DNA from: DATFQI01 sp963816955
GTDB lineage: Bacteria > Actinomycetota > Thermoleophilia > Solirubrobacterales > Solirubrobacteraceae
Length of the DNA: 64,000 bases
Reading direction: 5' to 3'
Assembly: GCA_963816955.1 (NCBI GenBank)
Contig: CAWFME010000004.1
Location: 434,001-498,000 of the forward strand
Shown: positions 57,604 through 64,000 of the stretch, one piece after another
Position numbering within the stretch: the stretch's first letter is position 1
How the letters are laid out: each line of letters starts with the position of its first letter
Made by a program: the position numbers and the translations under genes
The notes under the pieces: generated by a model
What the model saw: only the letters and a program-made list of their open reading frames with translations
Database searches by the model: none
What the model was told of the DNA's origin: nothing

Positions 57604-57641
57604 TGAACGAACCCGGCCGAACTAACGGCCGGGTTCGTTCA
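57604..57641 (+). terminator. Perfect 16-bp hairpin terminator
   Basis: TGAACGAACCCGGCCG (57604-57619) pairs perfectly with CGGCCGGGTTCGTTCA (57626-57641), with loop AACTAA. It ends the RDD transcription unit. It directly precedes the ROK promoter, so a dual operator role cannot be excluded. Confidence 0.85.
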
Positions 57642-57646
57642 AACTC

Positions 57647-57678
57647 TTGACAAACGTCGGCCGATCGGTTCGGATAAG
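57647..57678 (+). promoter_or_regulatory. Candidate promoter of the sugar ABC operon
   Basis: A perfect TTGACA lies at 57647-57652, in an A+T-richer stretch. Downstream, GATAAG (57673-57678) could serve as -10 with a long 20-nt spacer; the start codon at 57684 would then give an almost leaderless mRNA. Confidence 0.45.
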
Positions 57679-57683
57679 CGCCG

Positions 57684-58889
57684 ATGGCCGGCCGCACCGG
57701 ATCGCTCGAGACGCTGCGTCGTCTCAACCGCCTGCGGGTGATCGACGCGCTGCGCGAGGAGGGCCTGATCTCGCGCGCGGAGATCGCCCGCCGCACGGGG
57801 CTGTCGCGCTCGACCGTGTCGAGCCTGGTCTCCGAGCTGCAGGCGGACGGCCTCGTGGTCGAGCGGCCCGAGCCCGCCGCCGCGCACGGCGACCAGGGCG
57901 GGCGCCCGCCGATCCTGCTCTCCTTCGACGCCTCCGCCGGCGTCGCGGTCGGCATCGACTTCGACCACCACCACGTGCGCGTGGCGGTCGCGGACCTCTC
58001 GTCGCGCATCCTCGCCGAGCGCGAGCAGCAGCTCGACACCGACCACGCCGCCCACGAGGGCCTGGACGCCGCCGCCGCGCTGGTGTCCGAGCTGCTCGAG
58101 GAAGCGGGCGTCGACGAGGAGCGCGTGATCGGCGCCGGCATGTGCCTGCCCGGGCCCGTCCACCGCCCGACCGGCGTCGTCGGCTCGACCGCCATCCTGC
58201 CCGGCTGGGTCGGCGTGCCCGCCGCCGACGAGATGCACCGCCGGCTGCAGCTGCCGATCCTCGTCGACAACGACGCCAACCTGGCCGCGCTCGCCGAGGC
58301 CGCCTTCGGCGCCGGGCGCGACGCCAAGGACCTCGTCTACCTGATGATCTCCTCGGGCATCGGCGCCGGCCTCGTGCTCAACGGCCGCCTCTACCGCGGG
58401 GCGGAGGGCCTCGCCGGCGAGCTCGGCCACGTGCTCGTCGACGCCGACGGCCCGGTCTGCCGCTGCGGCAACCGCGGCTGCCTGGAGACCGTCGCCGGCA
58501 CCGACGCGCTGGCCGAGCTGCTGCGGCGCAGCCACGGCGACGGCCTCGACGGGCGCGCGATCGTGCGCCTGGCGCGCGAGGGCGACCTCGGCTGCCGGCG
58601 CGTGATCGCCGACGCCGGGCGGGCGATCGGCAAGGCCGCCGCGACGCTCGTGAACGTGCTCAACCCGGAGCTGCTGATCGTGGGCGGCGACCTCGCGGAC
58701 GCGGGCGAGCTGCTGCTCGACGGCGTGCGTGAGTCGCTCGAGCGGTCCGCGCTCCCCACGGCCGTCCAGGCGGCCGCAGTCGTCGCCGGCTCGCTCGGCG
58801 ACCGCGCCGAGGTGCTCGGCGCCATCGCGCTCGTCCTCTCCGAGGCCGAGCGCGACCACCCCCTCCGCCCGATGGTGGAGGTCCGGTGA
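57684..58889 (+). CDS. ROK-family transcriptional repressor/sugar kinase homologue
   Basis: 401 aa. N-terminal winged HTH (LRVIDALREEGLISRAEIARRTGLSRSTVSSLVSELQ in outline), then a ROK sugar-binding domain with IGAGMCLPGPV, LVDNDANLAALAE, GIGAGLVLNG, EGLAGELGHV and the zinc motif CRCGNRGCLE. It most likely represses the downstream sugar ABC operon until the sugar binds, like XylR. The HTH makes regulation the likely main role rather than sugar phosphorylation. Confidence 0.9.
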   Translation: MAGRTGSLETLRRLNRLRVIDALREEGLISRAEIARRTGLSRSTVSSLVSELQADGLVVERPEPAAAHGDQGGRPPILLSFDASAGVAVGIDFDHHHVRVAVADLSSRILAEREQQLDTDHAAHEGLDAAAALVSELLEEAGVDEERVIGAGMCLPGPVHRPTGVVGSTAILPGWVGVPAADEMHRRLQLPILVDNDANLAALAEAAFGAGRDAKDLVYLMISSGIGAGLVLNGRLYRGAEGLAGELGHVLVDADGPVCRCGNRGCLETVAGTDALAELLRRSHGDGLDGRAIVRLAREGDLGCRRVIADAGRAIGKAAATLVNVLNPELLIVGGDLADAGELLLDGVRESLERSALPTAVQAAAVVAGSLGDRAEVLGAIALVLSEAERDHPLRPMVEVR

Positions 58890-58936
58890 GGGTTCGGAAG
58901 GAGGACATCAAACCGATGAGGAGGAGGAACATCCCC

Positions 58937-60034
58937 ATGCGTAGAGGAGCATGGTTCGTGGCCACCGTCGCAGCAGGCTGCGCGCTGGCCGTCGCAGGTT
59001 GCGGCGACGACGACTCGGGCTCGGGCTCGGGCGGCGGCGGTGGTGGCGGCGGCGAAGAGGCCGGCAAGGTCGCGGTGCTGCTGCCGGACTCCAAGTCGTC
59101 CGTGCGCTGGGAGACGGTCGACCGGCCGTTCCTGAAGCAGGCGTTCGACGACGCGGGCATCGAGTCGGAGATCCAGAACGCGGAGGGCGACAAGTCCACG
59201 CAGCAGCAGCAGGCCGAGCAGGCGATCACCAACGGCGCCAAGGTGCTGCTGCTGGTCAACCTGGACTCGGGCTCGGGCGCGGCGATCGCGGCCAACGCCA
59301 AGGGCCAGGACGTCAAGGTCATCGACTACGACCGCCTCACGCTCAAGGGCGACTCCGACTACTACGTCTCGTTCGACAACGAGCAGGTCGGCAAGCTCCA
59401 GGGCGAGGGCCTCGTGAACTGCATCGGCGACAAGTCGCCGGCGAACATCGCCGTGCTCAACGGCTCGCCGACCGACAACAACGCCACGCTGTTCAAGAAC
59501 GGCTACGACTCGGTCATCAACCCGAAGTTCGACTCCGGTGACTGGAAGGAAGTCGACGACCAGTCCGTGCCCGACTGGGACAACCAGAAGGCCCTGACGA
59601 TCTTCGAGCAGATGCTCCAGAAGTCCGGGAACAAGGTCGACGGCGTGCTCGCGGCCAACGACGGCCTCGGCAACGCGGCCATCTCGGCCATCAAGCAGCG
59701 CAAGCTCCCGCAGATCCCGGTGACGGGCCAGGACGCGACGCTGCAGGGCATCCAGAACATCGTCAACGGCGACCAGTGCATGACGGTCTACAAGGCGATC
59801 AAGAAGGAGGCCGACGCGGCCGCCAAGCTCGCGATCGCGCTGGCCAAGGGCGAGACGCCCGAGGCGCCGGACACGATCAACAACGAGTCCAAGGACATCC
59901 CCGCGGTGTTCCTGGACCCGGTCGCGGTCACCAAGGACAACATCAAGGAGTACCTCGGTGAGCCGGACTTCCCCAAGAAGGAAGAGATCTGCGCCGGCAA
60001 GCTGGCGTCCAAGTGCGATGAGCTCGGGCTCTAG
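58937..60034 (+). CDS. Sugar ABC transporter substrate-binding lipoprotein
   Basis: 365 aa from the ATG at 58937, chosen because GAGGAGG stands about 10 nt upstream; upstream starts at 58886 and 58916 give non-signal extensions. Lipobox LAVAGC with Gly/Ser-rich linker, then a periplasmic-binding-protein fold of the XylF/RbsB type (VAVLLPDSKSSVRWETVDRPFL, VDGVLAANDGLGNAAISAI, VTGQDATLQGIQNI). Binds a monosaccharide, perhaps xylose, outside the membrane. Confidence 0.92.
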   Translation: MRRGAWFVATVAAGCALAVAGCGDDDSGSGSGGGGGGGGEEAGKVAVLLPDSKSSVRWETVDRPFLKQAFDDAGIESEIQNAEGDKSTQQQQAEQAITNGAKVLLLVNLDSGSGAAIAANAKGQDVKVIDYDRLTLKGDSDYYVSFDNEQVGKLQGEGLVNCIGDKSPANIAVLNGSPTDNNATLFKNGYDSVINPKFDSGDWKEVDDQSVPDWDNQKALTIFEQMLQKSGNKVDGVLAANDGLGNAAISAIKQRKLPQIPVTGQDATLQGIQNIVNGDQCMTVYKAIKKEADAAAKLAIALAKGETPEAPDTINNESKDIPAVFLDPVAVTKDNIKEYLGEPDFPKKEEICAGKLASKCDELGL

Positions 60035-60060
60035 CCGCTCGTGACCAAGTGAGGGATGAT

Positions 60061-60082
60061 CCCCGGGGCCCAGGCCCCGGGG
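60061..60082 (+). promoter_or_regulatory. Intercistronic mRNA hairpin after the binding-protein gene
   Basis: CCCCGGGGCC (60061-60070) and GGCCCCGGGG (60073-60082) form a perfect 10-bp G+C stem with a tiny loop between the binding-protein and ATPase genes, with no T-run. Such structures often protect the upstream message and let the binding protein be made in excess. Confidence 0.6.
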
Positions 60083-60114
60083 GTGAAACCGCGGAGGAGG
60101 AGAGAACCCAAGTC

Positions 60115-60880
<766 letters not shown>

Positions 60881-60884
<4 letters not shown>

Positions 60885-62119
60885 GCGTCGTCGCCGCACC
60901 GCCCGCTCCGGACCCCAGCGCCCCGGGCGACCAGAACACCGTCGCCGCCTACGCGCGCCGCTGGTGGACCGACGTCCGCTCCGGCGAGCTGGGCTCGCTG
61001 CCGATCGTCATCGGCCTGATCATCATCGCGATCGTCTTCCAGAGCCAGAACGACCGCTTCCTCACCGCCGGCAACTTCGTCAACCTGATCCTCCAGACGG
61101 CGCCGTACGCGGTCATCGCGATGGGCGTGACGTTCGCGCTGCTGCTCGGCGAGATCGACCTCTCGATCGGCTTCGTGTCCGGGGTCGGCGGCGTGCTCAC
61201 CGCGATCCTGCTCACGCCCGACGGCAACGAGCTGCCGACGTTCATCGTCTTCTTGATCGTGCTCGGCGCCGGCCTGGCGATCGGCACCTTCCACGGGCTG
61301 ATCATCACGAAGATCGGCGTCCCGTCGTTCGTCGTGACCCTCGCCGGCCTGCTGGCCTGGAACGGCGTCGTGCTGCTCCTGATCGGCAGCCGCGGCACCG
61401 TGATCCTGCAGAACGACTTCGTGATCGGCATCGCCAACGACTTCCTCGCGCCGGGCGTGGCATGGATCCTCGCGGCGGTCTGCGTCGCGCTGTACGCCGG
61501 CGTCACGCTCAACGCGGTGCGCATGCGCCGGAGCGCCGGCCTCGACATCGCGCCTACGGCGATCATCGTGGCGCGCGTCGTCGCACTCGCGATCGCGCTG
61601 GCGATCGTCGTGGCCGTGGCGAACGAGGACCGCGGGCTGCCGTACGCGGCGCTGGTCGTCATGGGCCTGTTCATCGTGCTCAGCTACATGCTCAACCGCA
61701 CCAAGTTCGGGCGCCACGTCTATGCGGTCGGCGGCAACGCAGAAGCGGCGCGGCGCGCCGGCATCAACGTCGACAACGTGCGGATCGCGTGCTTCGCGCT
61801 CTGCTCGCTGCTGGCCGTGATCGGCGGCATCATCCTCGCCTCGCGCCTGCGCTCGGTCGACACGAACACCGGCGGCGGCCAGGCGCTGCTGTACCCGATC
61901 GCCGCGGCGGTGATCGGCGGCACGTCGCTGTTCGGCGGCCGCGGCACGATGAAGGCCGCCATCCTGGGGGCGCTCGTGATGCTCTCGATCGACAACGGGC
62001 TCGGCCTTCTCGGCCTGTCCTCGGGCACGAAGTTCGTACTCACGGGCGCCGTGCTGCTGCTGGCCGTGACCGTCGACTCGATCTCGCGCCGGGGTCGCGC
62101 ACAGAGCGGCAGGGCATGA
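60881..62119 (+). CDS. Sugar ABC transporter permease
   Basis: 412 aa, about ten hydrophobic segments, BPD_transp_2 family (RbsC/XylH). Blocks: FALLLGEIDLSIGFVSGVGGV, TKIGVPSFVVTLAGLLAW, NRTKFGRHVYAVGGNAEAARRAGINV (EAA-like loop), GGTSLFGGRGTMKAAILGAL. The ATG overlaps the ATPase stop (ATGA) and the TGA overlaps the next ATG, so the operon is tightly coupled. Confidence 0.93.
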
Positions 62120-63099
62120 CGGAGCGGCTGCGGGTCGGGCTGCTCTCGACGGCCAAGATCAACGACGCCATCCTCACCGGCGCCCGCGAGTCCGCGGGCG
62201 CCGAGGTAATCGCGGTCGCCTCGCGCGACCGCGAGCGCGCGGAGGCCTACGCGGCGGAGAAGGGCATCCCGCGCGCGCACGGCTCCTACGAGGCGCTGCT
62301 CGAGGACGACGACGTCGAGGCGGTCTACGTCCCGCTGCCCAACTCGATGCACCTGCCGTGGTCCGAGCGCGCGCTGGAGGCCGGCAAGCACGTCCTGTGC
62401 GAGAAGCCGCTGTCGCCGCGGGCCGCCGACGTCGAGGCGGCCTTCGACGCCGCCGAGCGCGCCGGGCGGATCCTGATGGAGGGGTTCATGTGGCGCTACC
62501 ACCCGGCCACGGACAAGGTCGTCGCGCTCGTGCGCGACGGCGCGATCGGGCGGCTGCGGGTCGTGCGGGCGGCGTTCGCGTTCCAGCTCGACCCGGGGGC
62601 CGACAACGTGCGCTGGTCGGCCGAGCTCGAGGGCGGGGCGCTGATGGACGTCGGCTGCTACTGCGTCAGCGCGCTGCGGCTGCTGGCCGGCGAGCCCGAG
62701 CGGGTGACGGCGGAGATGGTCGAGGGCGGCGACGGCGTCGACGCGCGCTTCGCCGGCCTGCTGCGCTTCGGCGGCGACGTGCTCGGGACCTTCGACTGCG
62801 CCTTCGACGTCCCGCGCCGCGCCGGGCTCGAGATCGTGGGGGAGACGGGCACGATCGTCTCGCTGGACCCGTGGCACGGCGGGGAGCCGATCGTGCGGAT
62901 CCTGCGCGAGGGGACCGACGAGCCGGAGGAGGTCCCGGTGCAGGCCGCCAACCCGTACGCGGGCGAGCTCGACGACCTCGCCCGCGCGGTCCGAGAGGGC
63001 GGCGAGCCGCGGCTGGGCCGCGCCGACGCGGTCGGGCAGGCGCGCGCGATCGAGGCGCTGTTCCGCGCCGCGCGCGCAGGCGGGCCCGCCCCCGTCTAA
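62116..63099 (+). CDS. Gfo/Idh/MocA-family NAD(P)-dependent oxidoreductase
   Basis: 327 aa. Rossmann N-terminus (RVGLLSTAKINDAILTGARE), catalytic Lys in HVLCEKPLSPRAADV, and GGALMDVGCYCVSALRLLAGE in the C-terminal domain. Its position at the end of the sugar ABC operon implies oxidation of the imported sugar, for example a xylose or glucose dehydrogenase (dehydrogenase first step of a Weimberg- or De Ley-Doudoroff-like route). Substrate not certain. Confidence 0.9.
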   Translation: MTERLRVGLLSTAKINDAILTGARESAGAEVIAVASRDRERAEAYAAEKGIPRAHGSYEALLEDDDVEAVYVPLPNSMHLPWSERALEAGKHVLCEKPLSPRAADVEAAFDAAERAGRILMEGFMWRYHPATDKVVALVRDGAIGRLRVVRAAFAFQLDPGADNVRWSAELEGGALMDVGCYCVSALRLLAGEPERVTAEMVEGGDGVDARFAGLLRFGGDVLGTFDCAFDVPRRAGLEIVGETGTIVSLDPWHGGEPIVRILREGTDEPEEVPVQAANPYAGELDDLARAVREGGEPRLGRADAVGQARAIEALFRAARAGGPAPV

Positions 63100-63149
63100 G
63101 GAAGCGGGCCCTTTGACCTCGGGGCGTGACATGGCCGGGGCGGGCGCTG

Positions 63150-63511
63150 CGGGCGGTGGCGGTCGACGCCGCGATCGCGTCTTCGGCCTCGCGGGGCCGC
63201 TCTGGCTCGGCGTCGCCGCCCTGGTGGTCGGGGGCGCCCTCCGACGCGGTCAGCGCGATCTTCCGCGCCACGATCTGGAACGAGACGGTCCCGGACAGGA
63301 TGCGCGGCCGGCTGGCCGGGATGGAGATGATCTCCTACACCTCCGGCCCGACGCTCGGCAACGTCGAGGCCGGCTTCGCCGCCGCGCTGATCGGCCTGCG
63401 CGGCTCGATCGTGGTGGGCGGCGTGCTGTGCGTGGCCAGGTCGCTGGCTCTCGCCGCGGCGCTGCCGGGCTGTGGCGCTACGAGTCGGAGGCCTCCAAGC
63501 AGCCCGCCTAG
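63150..63511 (+). pseudogene. Decayed MFS transporter (C-terminal half only)
   Basis: Three pieces of one protein lie in alternating frames: RDRVFGLAGPLWLGVAALVVGGA; SDAVSAIFRATIWNETVPDRMRGRLAGMEMISYTSGP...VVGGVLCVARSLALAAALPG (shift near 63236); and LWRYESEASKQPA ending in TAG at 63509-63511 (shift near 63470). The content matches the second half of MFS exporters of the EntS/DUF894 type. The N-terminal six helices are absent, and the remnant begins right after the oxidoreductase operon. Confidence 0.65.
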
Positions 63512-63589
63512 GCAGCCGCTGAGGCGTCACTTCTGACTGGAGGCCCCTCAGCGGTTGTGAACGCCCTCGCGCCCCTGTAGCGTCGCTCC

Positions 63590-63937
63590 ATGAGCAGCCG
63601 GTCGCCCGCCTTCGGCGTGCGCGCTCGGGCATACGAGCGCGCCCACGTCGTCGCCCCGAGCGGCGAGCTCGACCTGTTCTCGGTCGAGGAGCTCAAGGCG
63701 GCGCTGGCCGAGCGGCCGGAGCCGTGCGACGCCGTCGTGCTCGACCTGCGCGCCCTGACGTTCTTCGACACGAGCGGGATGCGGCTCGTGCTCGAGACGC
63801 TGCACGAGCTCGCCGGCGCGGGGATCCGGTTCGCGATCCTGCGCGGGAGCCCGGATGTCCAGCGGCTGTTCGCGCTGGCGCGCCTCGACGAGCGGCTGCC
63901 GTTCTTCGATGACCTCGACGGCGCCCTCGCGGCCTGA
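63590..63937 (+). CDS. STAS-domain anti-sigma factor antagonist
   Basis: 115 aa. STAS core: VVAPSGELDLFSVEELKAAL, AVVLDLRALTFFDTSGMRLVLE with the phosphorylatable Ser in FFDTSGM, and GIRFAILRGSPDVQRLF. It would bind an RsbW-like anti-sigma kinase when unphosphorylated; the SpoIIE-type phosphatase at 3432 is a candidate for reactivating it. The ATG has only weak SD. Confidence 0.92.
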   Translation: MSSRSPAFGVRARAYERAHVVAPSGELDLFSVEELKAALAERPEPCDAVVLDLRALTFFDTSGMRLVLETLHELAGAGIRFAILRGSPDVQRLFALARLDERLPFFDDLDGALAA

Positions 63938-64000
63938 CGCCTCCGCGCTCGGCGGCGTGCGCTCGGCGCTCGCGCCCGCGCCGTTCACGCGGGCGGCGCT
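63909..64000 (+). CDS. Possible start of the next gene in the STAS unit (partial)
   Basis: An ATG at 63909 inside the STAS 3' end opens MTSTAPSRPDASALGG and remains open to the window edge (about 30 codons). In STAS operons an RsbW-like kinase commonly follows with such an overlap. Too short to identify. Confidence 0.3.
   Translation, partial: MTSTAPSRPDASALGGVRSALAPAPFTRAA

Overview
The window is strongly G+C-rich, gene-dense chromosomal DNA. Stop/start codons often overlap (ATGA, GTGA, TAATG) and GTG starts are frequent. Gene content points to a heterotrophic actinobacterium of the Thermoleophilia/Solirubrobacterales type: a WS/DGAT wax-ester/triacylglycerol synthase, an acyl-CoA dehydrogenase, a MoxR-DUF58-DUF4129-SpoIIM-RDD membrane cluster, a CysO-like sulfur carrier with a rhodanese-ThiF activator, and a PolX-PHP protein. 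This assignment is an inference from gene content. I see no prophage, insertion sequence, CRISPR array, tRNA or rRNA.

Layout. 1-2981: apparent tocochromanol (vitamin E type) genes: homogentisate-prenyltransferase-like UbiA (cut by the left edge), plant/archaeal-type MPBQ/MSBQ methyltransferase and tocopherol-cyclase-like protein, with a small SRPBCC-like gene between them. 3031-7786: small hypothetical, PAS/GAF/PP2C phosphatase, NRAMP Mn transporter and DtxR/MntR regulator. 7841-9936: glycosyltransferase, secreted helical protein and a tiny remnant of a duplicate of it. 10126-16939: glutamate synthase gltBD and a methyltransferase. 16988-20586: frameshifted hypothetical gene, structured repeat, frameshifted PolX-PHP gene and M24 peptidase. 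20568-25642: glyoxalase, GlsB-like protein, two class-V aminotransferases, NUDIX, TetR and a secreted glycosidase-like protein. 25647-29443: a five-gene overlapping operon (FadR-type regulator, small helical protein, GMC oxidoreductase, small membrane protein, AttH/CrtC lipocalin). 29563-36581: lipid-related genes including a third lipocalin-like protein, FxsA, MIP18/SufT, WS/DGAT, TauE, acyl-CoA dehydrogenase and M28 peptidase. 36616-46457: ispH, membrane glycosyltransferase, CoA-transferase, metallophosphoesterase, redoxin-cupin fusion and several small proteins. 46563-49769: NarL/NarX-type two-component system and the sulfur-transfer pair. 49787-57580: membrane/MoxR cluster. 57684-63099: ROK-regulated sugar ABC operon with a Gfo/Idh oxidoreductase. 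63150-64000: MFS pseudogene, STAS antagonist and a partial gene at the edge.

Two observations stand out. The first is the near-complete tocochromanol pathway (prenylation, ring methylation, cyclisation) in what looks like a non-phototrophic actinobacterium. The second is a pair of about 150-175 bp intergenic elements (17384-17530 and 55117-55290) in opposite orientation. They share conserved flanks, but their central hairpins carry different, compensated stems, which suggests selection on structure.

At least four otherwise conserved genes carry single-base frameshifts (polX, a DUF58 gene, a sugar ABC ATPase and a small hypothetical), and an MFS remnant carries two. They may be real lesions or uncorrected assembly indels, so each is reported as one locus with both reading frames described.
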